From the NCBI GenBank assembly GCA_030035585.1, contig CM057460.1, forward strand, positions 125,720,714 to 125,784,713: DNA of 64,000 bases, in the 5' to 3' direction. Below are positions 21,125 through 32,579 of this stretch, one piece after another. Source of the stretch: Dugong dugon. Taxonomy: Eukaryota > Chordata > Mammalia > Sirenia > Dugongidae. A model generated the notes under the pieces. The model was not told the origin of the DNA, did no database searches, and saw only the letters and a list, made by a program, of their open reading frames with translations. Numbering within the stretch: the first letter of the stretch is position 1; each line of letters starts with the position of its first letter. The position numbers and the translations under genes are program-made.

Positions 21125-21650
21125 CTCCTTTTCCGTGGGACCAGAAGTACTGGATGGTGCCTGGCAACCAGTACTGAATGTTTTCATCAGGGTCTCAGTA
21201 GATGGATCCTGATCAAAGGGGGAGAAAATATGGAACAGAATTTAAAATTCTTATGGAATCCAGACTTACTGGACCTACTGAGACTGGAAAAATCCCTGAA
21301 TCTAATATCCTGAGATAGCCTTTAAACTTTGAACCAAAATTATCCCCTGAAGTCATCATTAAATCAAACAACAATTTAGCTCAATTAGTAAAGAATGTTT
21401 ACCTTAAGCATTATACTCTTTTAAAGAATTACCTATAGGAGATCAAATTGACAACAGTAACTCTAAAGCATAGATGGGAAATTTAGGGGACACTGAATCT
21501 AACGTAATAGTGGTGAGATAATTTGGGTAGAGATAACAAGAATGTAATCTATATCAATGAATTGTACACATAGAAATTGTTGAATAGGTATATGTTTTCC
21601 TGTGTATGTTTTCCACCAACAATAAAATAAATATTAAAAAAAGAAAGTGA
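21125..21650 (+). mobile_element. Diverged L1 3' UTR with alternative (type B) end
   Basis: 'accagaagtactggatggtg' and 'gacttactggacctactgag' correspond to the L1 3' UTR of this lineage. The terminus is different: 'aatgtaatctatatcaatg', 'gtacacatagaaattgttg', 'gtatgttttccaccaac', then 'aataaaataaatatt' and A's. The same type of end appears as an internal block in the young L1s at 24049, 33501 and 38408. Confidence 0.7.
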
Positions 21651-21734
21651 TTAGAAATATTAGAGATGTGTATCAACATGTAAATATAATGATGTTAATA
21701 GAGACAAAATAAAAACTACTTTCTTGCCTAACAA

Positions 21735-21898
21735 AAACAAAAACAAACCTCTTGTCAAGTTGATTCAGACTCATAGCGACCCTATAGGACAGAGTAGAAC
21801 TACCCCATAGGGCTTCCAAGAAGCATCTGGTAGTTTGAACTGCAGACCTTTTGGTTAGCAGCCGAGCTCTTAACCACTATGCTAACAGGGCTCCTGCC
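21735..21898 (-). mobile_element. AfroSINE, short (deleted) type
   Basis: Reverse copy: 'tgtcaagttgattcagactc', 'agaactaccccatagggc' joined directly to 'ttccaagaagcatctgg', and 'ttggttagcagccgagc' at the tRNA-like end. The 45-bp middle block is absent. Confidence 0.9.
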
Positions 21899-22220
21899 CA
21901 ACAATAGGGACTGGCAAAATAAATTATGTGTATCCAGACAAAGAACACTATGCAGCCAATTCTCTAAAGGGATTGTATTGATGTGTGTTTATTGACAAGG
22001 AAAGATGTCCAGAATACACTCAAAAAAACAAAAATTACTAAGCAATAAGCACAGAATAATCCCATTTTTTATAAAAAGAAAAATTCACATGTAACAAAAT
22101 GTTAATGATTGCCGCTGGGCTTATTCTTATGCTATATTTTGTTTTTCTAAATTTTCTAATGTTTCTATAATAAGCATAAATTCTTTGCATAATTTTAAGA
22201 AATACTTAACAAAAATAAAC
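21899..22220 (+). mobile_element. Ancient L1 ORF2-end/3' UTR relic
   Basis: 'aaagaacactatgcagccaa', 'caaggaaagatgtccagaat' and 'cagaataatcccatttttta' follow the order seen at the ORF2 end and 3' UTR of old L1 families. Heavily diverged. Confidence 0.55.
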
Positions 22221-22965
22221 AAAAAAGCCCACCATGACCTCAAATATATTTTAAGGAATTTGGGAAGCTTGGAAAAAACACATAAAAAGCCCTAGAGAAC
22301 AAAGCCCTATACTTACATGCTGCTGCGGCAACTTGACGGGTGAGGCAGACACTACAAGATGCCACACCAACTTGTCAGTCAACAAATTTTTGTTAAAAGG
22401 GTCATTTGGTTGAGGAAAATGCCAGTAACTTCCATCTCAAGCTTCCCAGATCTATGCCACACTAGCCTCCAGCCAGCCTCACTGAGAACCTAACTGGCAG
22501 CTTCAGTTCTTTTCTCTCCCACTTGAGGTCTGGTGATTTCCACAAAGCAAAGTGAGAAAACTTCCATGCTCTGGGTCACTTGGCCCAAGTCCCTGGGCTC
22601 GAAGTCACTGTGGCTCCTTCTCTTCTCACAGAGGTAAAGGTGAGGCCGAGGCATCAGGGCAAGGCTCCACAGCCAGTCCTCTCTTGCACCAGGGAAAAAT
22701 CATGGGGATCAACACAGAGGGACTGAATCCTTGGGAATAAATGCTTGATAACCCTAAAAACAATCTGATGACTCATTTTTTTTAACTTTGTAACACCTCC
22801 CCCAAAAAAATGTGCTCACCTATTAAGAGCAGCCTAGGAAGTATCAGTTCTGTATTTTTACAGCTGCTACATTTTCCCCTTAAAAATTGCTTCGTTATCT
22901 ACAAATGACCTCCCTGCTTCATCCCTGTAGCTTTCTTGCTTTACTGAGAGCCCTGAAATTCCCCG
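22221..22965. other. No recognisable feature
   Basis: Probably unique sequence. A 62-codon frame at 22552-22740 has no recognisable feature. Confidence 0.4.
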
Positions 22966-24657
22966 TACCAAAGGCATTCAACTGTGTGGATCATAACAAA
23001 TTATGGATAACATTGCAAAGAATGGGAATTCCAGAACACTTAATTGTGCTCATGAGGGACTTGTACATAGACCAAGAGGCAGTCATTCAAACAGAACAAG
23101 GGGATACTGCATGGTTTAAAATCAGGAAACGTATGCGTCAGAGTTGTGTAGTTTCACCAGACTTGTTCAATCTGCATGCTGAGCAGATAATCCGGGAAAC
23201 TGGACTATATAAAGAACAAGGCATGGGGATTGGAGGAAGACTCACTCATTAACAACTCACGATATGCAGATGACACAACTTTACTTGCTGAAATGAAAGG
23301 GACTTGAAGCACTTACTGAGGAAGATCAAAAACTACAGCCTTTGTGGGGACCATGGTCTCGGGGAACATCTGGCTCAATTGGCATGACACAGCTTATAAA
23401 GACAATGCTCTACATTCTACCTTGGTGAGTAGTGTCTGGGGTCTTAAAAGCCTGTGAGCGGCCATCTAAGATACTCCACTGGTCTCATCCCTTCAGGAGC
23501 AAGGGAGAATGAAGAGAACAGGATACAAGGAAAAGATTAGTCCAGAGGACTAATGGACCACAGCTAACAAGGCTTCCACCAGACTGAGTCCAGTACAGCT
23601 AGATGGTGCCTGGCTACCACCACTGACTGCTCTGACCAGGATCACAACAGAGGGTTCTGGACAGAGCTGGAGAAGGATGTAGAGCATAATTCTAACTCAC
23701 AAAAAAAAAGACCAGATTTACTGACCTAAAGGAGACTGGAGAAACCTCGAGAGTATGGCCCCCAGGCACCCTTTTAGCTCAGTGGTGAAGATACCTCCGA
23801 GGTTCACTGTTCAGCCTGGGAGTGGACAGCCCCATAAAACCAAATGAGACTAACGAGGTACAGGAGTCCAGTGACAAGGGCCAGAAGGAAGAAGGGGACA
23901 AGGAAGCTGGTGATAGGGAACCCAAGTTGAGTAAGGATATTGTTGATGTGTTGTGAGATTGTTAACCATTGGCATAGGGCAACATTTGCAGTAACTGTTA
24001 AATGAGAAACTATTTTGTTCTGTAAGCCTTCATCTTAAGTGAGAATAACAGCACAATAGGAAGAGCATAGTCAATGTCACTGAAGTGTGCAGGTAGAAAT
24101 TTTTGAAATGGTGTATCTTTGGCTATGTGTATTTTCACCAAAAAAAAAAAAAAAAAGGTTGAGAAGTTAGAGGGTTAATATGTTGTGGGGTTGTTAACCA
24201 CTGTCATAAAACAACATGTGTACTACTGTTTCATGAGGAACTATTTGTTCTGTAAGCCTTCACCTGAAGTACAATTAAAAAAAAAAAAAGAATAGAAAAA
24301 AATTAAAAAAACAAAACAAAACCACAGCCTTCAGTATAGATTACACCTTAACATAAAAAATACTAAAATCCTTACAACTGGACCAATAAGCAACATCACG
24401 ATAAACAAGAGAAAATACTGAAGTTGTCAAGGATTTCATTTTACTGGGATCCACAATCACACCCACGGAAGCAGCAGTCAAGAATCAAACAACAAGTGAA
24501 AAAGAGGACGACCCTCAACAAGATGGATTGACACAGTGGCTGCCAACAATGAGCTCAAACGCAGCAACGATTATGACGCAGGCATAGGACCAGGCAGTGT
24601 TTGGTTTTATTGTACATAGGTTCACTACGAGTCAGAACCGATCAATGGCACCTAACA
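22966..24657 (+). mobile_element. RTE LINE fragment split by an L1
   Basis: RT block 'AFNCVDHNKLW..LQRMGIPEHLIVLMRDLYIDQEAV' can be read at 22964-23252, and a YADD box follows at about 23261 ('cgatatgcagatgacac'). The RTE breaks at 23342, resumes at 24318 ('cacagccttcagtatag') and runs to its tail 'caatggcacctaacaacac'. Frames are broken. Part of the region after 24480 has also been deleted relative to the copy at 1763. Confidence 0.9.
23343..24317 (+). mobile_element. Young L1 3' UTR inserted in RTE
   Basis: It starts at 'tgtggggaccatggtctcgg' and is nearly identical to the 3' UTR of the full-length L1 (from about 32806). Target duplications aaaactacagcctt (23329-23342) and aaaaccacagcctt (24318-24331) match at 13 of 14 bases. 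The 3' end is composite: a first end block (about 23930-24048), a type B block ending in an internal A-run (24140-24156), and a second end block with the true tail at about 24277. Confidence 0.92.
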
Positions 24658-24689
24658 ACACAGGAAACCCTACTTGTTGGATGTGTGAA

Positions 24690-25250
24690 TCTCTTGGGAC
24701 TCTGTGTTCCAACTGAGAGAAATCTCAACTCAAGCAGGTTTAAGTAAAAGGAGAATTTATTGTCTCAAGAAAATGAAAATTACAAGGGTGAGTCTGGCTG
24801 GATACATAATTCAGGTCAAATGATGCCAGAAATTAATATCTCTCTTGCTAACTATTCATCTGATTTTCTGTTTTGGCTTTATTCTCATCATACTCTCATA
24901 CTGAAGCCCTCAAAGAACCCAGGCTTCCATCAAATTAGATTAAGGAAAGAGAACTTCTCTCCTTTATAAGAGTTCCAGCAAATGTCCCAGGACAGAATCA
25001 TATTGGACTTGTCTGAGTCACACGCTTTCCTTGAACAAATCACAGTGGTTTAGGAGAATAAATAAGCTGATCGGTCAGGGTTGGCTTACATGCCCTTCCC
25101 TAACTATTCCGAAGGAAAATTGTGGTGATGTTACCAGAAAAGGGGAGAAAAGATGAAGGTTAGGCAAGAACATTAGATGCCCCCCAATATGGGCTTGTGG
25201 TGGACTTGGGTAGCAAAGATTGCTTAGGGTACCAGGCAAAGACACCTCAA
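24690..25250. repeat. Unnamed diverged interspersed repeat
   Basis: 'gagagaaatctcaactcaag' and 'aggtttaagtaaaaggagaa' with 'tttattgtctcaagaaaatg' resemble the starts of the repeats at 8480 and 48930. The rest is not matched. The family is unknown to me. Confidence 0.4.
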
Positions 25251-26009
25251 AGGTCAGCAATTCCAGTGACTGGTGATGCCAGTGGCCATAAGCTCAAAAG
25301 CCTTAGAGAGAGTAGGGGAACAACATCCAGAAATTAATTCCAGAAGTTGACTCATCAGAGCTCCTAAAGTGCAACCTAAATTCAGGAAAAAGAGAGACTT
25401 GTGTAAGCAGGTATGTTTCAAAAAGGCTTCATAGAGAATATGGGACTTGCACCAAGTTTTGAAGACTGGATAAGATTTGGACTGAAAGATGGGCTGGGGG
25501 AGCAGGAGGAACAGCCCAGACCTGCATGAATAAAGACTAGGAGTCTGGTACAAGTGATGGGGCTGTGGTGGGAGAGGAAGGGTAGCAGCTTCCTAGTGAG
25601 GTCAGCCTGTAGGAGAGGAGATGGCACACTGGGCAAGAAGGGGAAGGAATTTGAGGGTCCAGGTAACTCCCCATTACTGAGATAATGAATAAATTCACTC
25701 TGTCCTCTTCCTTTTCTGATTTGTCTCAAAGATTTTAATATTGTCAATCTTTCTATTCTACTTGGTCTAACTACAGGTTTTCTTCTGTAGTCCGTTCTAA
25801 TGATTCTTAGGATCAGTGTTTGAGCTGGCTTAGCCTGCGGGCCACACACAGGGAAGCATACTCTCCAGGATGCTAGTGTACAGGGGTTTGAAGGAAGCCA
25901 GGGGGCGTGCATGCTTTGCCCGTTCATATGCCTACCGCAAGCCTGAGGTCTCCATCCTTTCATCAATGAGTAGGGACTTCCAGGAGTCAAGTGCGTGTGC
26001 ACACAGTTA
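25251..26009. other. No recognisable feature
   Basis: Probably unique. A 194-codon minus-strand frame (25418-26002) is the longest open frame outside mobile elements. Its translation shows no domain, signal peptide or family resemblance that I can recognise, and it lacks a convincing start or splice context. I regard it as a chance frame. Confidence 0.4.
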
Positions 26010-26161
26010 ACCCTTGGCCATCAAGTCGATTCCGACTCATAGCAACCCTATAGGACACAGTAGAACTGCTCCATAGGGTTTCCAGGGAGTGGCTGGTGGA
26101 TTTGAACTGCCTACCTTTTGGTTAACAGCCGAACTCTTAACCACTGTGCCACCAGGGCTCC
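26010..26161 (-). mobile_element. AfroSINE, short (deleted) type
   Basis: Reverse copy: 'ggccatcaagtcgattccg', 'ccatagggtttccaggg' joined to 'agtggctggtggatttg' without the middle block, then 'ttaacagccgaactctta' and 'ccactgtgccaccagggc'. Confidence 0.93.
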
Positions 26162-26252
26162 AAACAGAGTTAAGACATCCTATTACTAGGATTTCATTTT
26201 ACTTGAATCCATGATCAATGGCCATGGAAGCAGCAGTCAAGAAATCAAAAGG

Positions 26253-27288
26253 GAGGAGGTTCCGGCAAGACAGTGCTCTAGGCAGAAGCACCACGCCGTC
26301 CCTCCACAGAAAAGATCCGAAAAACTAAGCCAAACAGAGAATGCAACATACCTGAAACCCTAGAATATCAAATGAAGAGATAAAGAACTCAGCCGAGCAC
26401 CAAATGGAGTGAGAACACTGAAACAGAACGGACAGCGAGGAGAGATTCATGCAGAGGTCCCCTACCAGCTAACGCAGCGTGGATCCACCATCTTGGACTC
26501 CTATCAGAGACCAGCAAACGGGGGTACGAGAAAGCAGCCTCACGGAGCGTCCAGTGGGAGACAAAACAGCCGTTTCTCGTCTCTCTATATCTTCCTTCTC
26601 TTTCTGATCCCTGAATACCAGGCATTGTATGCCTCTGCGCCTTCTGACCAGGCTGTGCTACAACACCTGAGAGCAACTTCCCCAGACCTCATAGCTGCAT
26701 CGGTGGGATACCTGGGAACTTTGCGGTTCTTTAACCTTTCTGATTTTTATTTGTTCATTCTTTTCTTTTCTTCCTCTTCCCCCTTTTGTTTTTCTCCATT
26801 TCATAGTCTCTCATCTCTCCATTCCAACGGCAAGCTCCCCTAGCATTCTTTTTTGTTTGTTTGTATGTTTTTTGGCTGCTGTTCCTCTCTCCTGTCTCCC
26901 ATATCCAGTTTAGCTCCACACATAACCATCTCCCCACTGCATCCTGCCTACCTGAACTGTGCGCTTGACATCACACCACCAAGCAGTGCAGGCACGGCCT
27001 ACTGGAACCTGCCCAGCACTGATTACCGACCCACCCTGGTGGCTGCAGTGAGTGACAAAAACAACCCATCCCAGTGGCTCCTCTTCAGCTAGACCTGCCC
27101 TGCTGTACCACATCTCAGACTGAACCTGACAGTTGGAGAAGGAGGTGAAAAGTATTGAGCGCACAGACAAGCACACAACAAAAAGTACGCACTCCGCCTG
27201 CTCAGACATACTCAAATTTTTTATTTTTTTAAAAAAAGGGATGAAACAAACAAATCTACAATCAATAAGTGAGAAAAATAACTACTGA
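26253..27288 (+). promoter_or_regulatory. L1 5' UTR (internal promoter region)
   Basis: About 1 kb upstream of ORF1, running from the L1 start. In L1 families this region holds an internal RNA polymerase II promoter and often an antisense one. The 144-codon sense frame (26409-26843) and the 95- and 101-codon antisense frames lie in it but resemble no protein I know. It contains a CT-rich stretch at about 26750-26830. Confidence 0.7.
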
Positions 27289-28334
27289 ATGCCCCGAAAA
27301 CAACAAACAATATCAAAACATTTACAAAAACAGGACAGGATGGTTCCAGTAGGCGTCCAAATTCAAACACCAGATGACTCTCCTGTGGAAGAAAATGCAC
27401 TAGAAGTACCTGATAGGGAATTCAAATCTCTAATACTCGGAGTTTTCCAAGAACTGAGGCAAAAAGCTGACAAACATGAGAAAAAAATAGACAAATTCAT
27501 GGAAAATACAGACAAAAAATTGAATTCAGGAAGATGATGCAGAAACAAAATGCCAAAATAAATTCACAACTAGAAATTATATAAAAACAACAATTAGAAA
27601 TCCAAAAGATAAACAACAAGATTTCAGAAATGGACGATGTCATAGAAGGACTGAGAAGCAGATTTGAAACCATGGAAGACAGGATCAGTGGAACTGAAGA
27701 CAAACACTTGGATACCACTCTGTTTCAGGAAAACTCAGAAAAAAGAACAAAGAATAATGAAGAGACCCTGAGAGTTATGTGGGACACAATTAAAAGCAAA
27801 AATTTACAAGTGATTGGCATTCCAGAAAAGGGGGAGAAAATAGTAAACAGAGAGAGGATCATTGAGGAACTGCTGACAGAAAACCTCCCCAATATCATGA
27901 AAGATGAAAAGCTGGCCATCCAAGAATCTCAACGAACCCCATATAGAAGAGACCCCAAAAGAAAATCACCAAGGCATATCATATTCACACTCGCCAAAAC
28001 CAAAGACAAACAAAGAATCCTGAGAGCAGCTCGTGAAAAACAAGAAGTCACATACAGAGGAGAAACAATAAGACTAAGCTCAGATTATTCAGCAGAAACC
28101 ATGCAGGCAAGCGGGCAGTGGGATGACATATATAAAATCTTGAAAGAAAAAAATTGTCAGCCAAGAATAATATATCCTGCAAAACTCTCATTCAAATTTG
28201 ATGGTGAAATTAGGTCATTTCCAGATAAACAGAAACTAAGGGAATATGTAAAAGTCAAACCAAACTTAAAAGAATTATTAAAGGGAGTTCTTCGATCTGA
28301 GGACAAACAGCTTCAGCCCTCAGGCAGGACCTAG
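27289..28334 (+). pseudogene. L1 ORF1 (RNA-binding protein) pseudogene
   Basis: ORF1p is the trimeric RNA chaperone that coats L1 RNA. Here the N-terminal part is open at 27289-27537 and the rest at 27630-28334, in another frame. The junction has a frameshift near 27530 and a stop in 'EII*KQQ'. The first part has a coiled-coil character (EKKIDKFMENTDKKL). The second holds the RRM-like core ('ESQRTPYRRDPKRKSPRH', 'IIFTLAKTKDKQRILRAARE') and the C-terminal domain ('WDDIYKILKEKNCQPRIIYP', 'FPDKQKLREY'). Total length, about 348 codons, is close to usual. Confidence 0.92.
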
Positions 28335-28757
28335 GATGCAGGGTCATACAAGCCATATACCAACCTAGGAAATGAACTCTCAAGGACTATCCATAACCAA
28401 AAGAAATACAACAGGGAATCAGAGCAGTCAATCGATGGATGACAACAACGTCAAAACAATGAAAGAGGGAATAAACGGCATAGGTATAGAATCTTCTAAC
28501 GGAGAGGAAGGCAAGGTGATACCAAGTAAGGGTAGACTGCTTCAAACTTAGAAAGATAAGGGTAAAATTCATGGTAACCACAAAGAAAGTTAACAAACCA
28601 ACTCATAATAATAAAGATAAAAAACATAAAGTCTCAGCAAAAACAAAATCTACAAAAACAAAAGAAATGAAAAAAAAATCCACAGAAAAAGTAACTCAGC
28701 ACAAGAGAGTAAGAAGAACAAAGAAAACTTCAGCACCACACAAAAAAGCACTACAAA

Positions 28758-31700
28758 ATGACAGCAACAAACCCACATCTATCAATAATTACACTGAATG
28801 TAAATGGACTCAATGCACCCATAAAAAGACGGAGAGTGACAGAATGGATAAGAAAACAGGATCCATCAATATGCTGTCTACAGGAGACACACCTTAGAAA
28901 CAAAGATGTGAATTTATCAAAAGTCAAAGGTTGGAAAAAAGTATATCAATCTAACAACTACCAAAAAAGAGCAGGAGTGGCAATTCTAATCTCAGATAAA
29001 ATAGACTTTAAAATGAAATATAGCATAAAAGACAAAGAAGGACACTATATAATGATTAAGGGGATGATCCATTATAAAGACATAACCATAATAAACATCT
29101 ACGCACCCAATGACAGGGCTCCAAAATACATAAAAAAAAAAACTCTAACAGCACGGAAAAGAGAAATTGACAGTTCCACAATAACAGTAGGAGACTTCAA
29201 CACACCACTCTCAGTAAAGGACAGAACAACTAAGAAGAAACTCAGCAAAGATACAGAAGACCTAAAGGGCACAATCAGCCAACTTGACCTCATAGACATA
29301 TATAGAACACTCCATCCAACCGCTGCGAAGTACACATTCTTTTCCAAAGCACATGGAACATTCTCCAGAATAGACACACCTTATGCCACAGAGAAATCCT
29401 CAACAAGATCCAAAATGTTGAGATAATTCAAAGTATCTTCTCTGACCACAATGCCATCAAGATAGAAATTAACAACAGAAAGAGCAAGGAAAAAAAATCA
29501 ATTACATGGAAACTGAATAATACCCTGCTTACACATCAGTGGGTAATAGAAGAAATCAGAGATGGAATCAAAAAATTCCTAGAATCAAATGAGAATGAAA
29601 ACACATCATACCAAAACCTTTGGGACACAGCAAAGGCAGTCCTCAGAGGACAATTTATAGCAATAGATGCACATATCAAAAGAGCAGAAAGGGACAAAAT
29701 CAAAACATTAACTACAGAACACAAACAGAAAGAGAACAGCAAAAAAAGCCCACAACCACTGGAAGAAAGGAAATAGTAAAGATCAGAGAAGAAATTAATG
29801 AAATAGAGAACAGAAAAACAATAGAAAGAATCAACAAAACCAAAAGTTGGTTCTTTGAAAGAATCAACAACATCAACAAACCACTGGCCAGACTGACAAA
29901 ACAAAAACAGGAGAGGACGCAAATAACCCAAATAAGAAATGAAATGGGGGACATTACAACAGACCCAAATGAAATAAAAAGGATTATAACAGAATATTAT
30001 GAAAAACTGTACTCCAACAAATTTGAAAACCTAGAGGAAATGGATAAATTTTTAGAAACACACGGCCTACCCAAACTACAACAAAGTGATGTTGAAAATC
30101 TGAACAGACCCATAAGAAGAGAAGAGATTGAAAAGGTAATAAAAAATCCCCAACCAAAAAAAGCCCTGGCCCAGATGGCTTCACTGGAGAATTCTACAAA
30201 ACATTTACAGAAGAGCTTGTACCAGTACTACTCAAGCTATTTCAGAGCATAGAAGAAGAAGCAACACTTCCAAATTCATTCTATGAAGCCAGCATAATGC
30301 TGATACCAAAACCAGGCAAAGACGTCACAAAAAAAGAAAATTACAGACCAATATCTCTCATGAATACAGATGCAAAAATTCTTAAAAAAATTCTAGCCAA
30401 TAGAATTCAGCATCATATCAAAAAAATAATACACCACAGCCAAGTAGGATTCATACCAGGTATGCAAGAATGGTTCAACATTAGAAAATCAATCAACGTA
30501 ATCCACCACATAAGTAAAAGGATAGAAAAGAATCACATGATCATCTCAATTGATGCAGAAAAGGCATTTGACAAAGTCCAACACCCACTCCTGATAAAAA
30601 CTCTCAATCAAATAGGTATAGAAGGGAAATTTCTCAACATAATAAAGGGCATCTATGCGAAACCAACAGCCAACATCATTCTTAACGGAGAGAGGCCGAA
30701 AACATTCCCGGTGAGAACAGGAACAACACAAGGATGCCCTTTATCACCACTCCTATTTAACATTGTGCTAGAATTCCTCAGCTAGAGCAATAAGGCAAGA
30801 AAAAGAAATAAAGGGCATCTAAACTGGTAATGAAGAAATAAAACTGTCCCTGTTTGCGGATGATATGATACTATACATAGAAAACCCTAAAGATTCCATG
30901 AGAAAACTACTAAAACTAATGGAAAGATTCAGCAGAGTAGCCGGATACAAGATAAACATTCAAAAATCAGTTGGATTCCTATACACCAATAAGGACAACG
31001 ATGAAAAGGAAATCAGGAAATCAATACCATTTTCAATAGCCCCGAAAAGGATAAAATACTTAGGAATAAATCTGACCAGGGATGTAAAAGACCCATACAA
31101 AGAAAACTATAAAACACTACTGCATGAAACCCAAAGGGATCTACATAAATGGAAAAACATACCATGCTCATGGATAGGCAGACTCAACATTGTGAAAATG
31201 ACAATTCTACCCGAAGCAATTTACAAATACAATGCAATCCCGATCCAAATACCAACAACATTCTTCAAAGAGATGGAAAAACTAATCATTAACTTTATAT
31301 GGAAAGGGAAGAAGCCCCAAGTAAGTAAAGCACTACTGAAGAAGAAGAATAAAGTAGGAGGACTCACACTACCTGACTTCAGAACCTACTATACAGCTAC
31401 AGTGGTCAAAACAGCCTGGTACTGGTACAACGACAGATACATTGACCAGTGGAACAGAAGTGAGAACCCAGATGTAAATCCATCCACCTACGGTCACCTG
31501 ATCTTCGACAAGGGCTCAAAGTCCATCAAATGGGGAAAAGACAGTCTTTCTAACAAATGGTGCTAGCAAAACTAGATATCCATTTGCAAAAAAATGAAAC
31601 AGGACCCATACCTCACACCGTATACAAAAACTACTTCAAAATGGATCAAAGACCTGAATATAAAGCCTAAAAGGATAAAGTTCATAGAAGAAAAAATAGG

Positions 31701-32579
31701 ACCAACACTTCAGGCCTTAATACATGGCATTAACAGGATACAAACCATAACCATCAACGCACAACACCCAACAGATAAGCTAGATAACTGGGATCTTCTA
31801 AAAATCAAACACCTATGCTCTTCAAAAGACTTCACCAAAAGAGTCAAAAGAGAACCTACAGACTGGGAAAAAAATTTTTGGACAGTACAAGTCAGACAAA
31901 GGTCTAATCTCCATAATCTATAAGAAAATCCAACACCTCTACAACAAAAAGACAAATGATCCTATTAGAAAATGGGCCAAGGAAATGAACAGACACTTCA
32001 CCAAAGAAGACATTCAAATGGCCAACAGACACATGAGGAAATGCTCGCGATCACTAGCCATTTGAGAAATGCAAATTAAAACCACAATGAGATACCATCT
32101 CACGCCGGCATTACTGGCACGAATCAAAAACACTGGAAATAACAAATGTTGGAAGGGCTGCGGGGAGATCGGAACTCTTATGCACTGCTGGTGGGAATGC
32201 AAAATGATACAACCATTTTGGAAAATGATATGGCGCTTCCTCAGAAAGCTAGAAATAGACATACCATTCGATCCAGCAATCCCACTCCTAGGAATATATC
32301 CTAGAGAAATAAGAGTCGTCACTCGAATAGACATGCACACCTATGTTCATGGCAGCATTATTCACAATAGCAAAATGATGGAAACAACGTAGGTGCCCAT
32401 CAACAGATGAATGGATAAACAAACTATGGTACATACACACAATGGAGTACCATGCAACGAGAAAGAACAGCAATGAATCTGTGAACCATCTTATAACATG
32501 GATGAAACTGGAGGACATTATGCTGAGTGAAGTAAGTCAATCACAAAAGGACAAATATTGTATGAGACCTCTATTTTAA
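28758..32579 (+). pseudogene. L1 ORF2 (endonuclease/reverse transcriptase) pseudogene
   Basis: ORF2p nicks the target and reverse-transcribes L1 RNA. The endonuclease starts 'MTATNPHLSIITLNVNGLNA', keeps the catalytic Glu in 'CCLQETHL' and shows 'GDFNTPLS'. The RT fingers and palm appear in '[17 protein letters not shown]' and the FADD catalytic box at 30853-30864. The C-terminal cysteine motif is '[18 protein letters not shown]' at about 32148. The end is 'DKYCMRPLF' and a stop at 32577-32579. Open pieces lie in different frames (28758-29426, 29620-30252, 30297-30785, 30865-31566, 31594-31923, 32069-32392), so there are about five frame changes with net zero shift, plus stops such as the one after 31564. 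Confidence 0.93.

Noticed and set aside
25418..26002. A 194-codon open frame on the minus strand
   Set aside because: The translation shows no domain, signal, repeat or family likeness. There is no supporting splice or start context, and one frame of this length can occur by chance in 64 kb.
26409..26843. A 144-codon frame that could be an extra L1 ORF
   Set aside because: It lies in the L1 5' UTR and includes a CT-rich run. I see no known L1 5' UTR-encoded protein in it.
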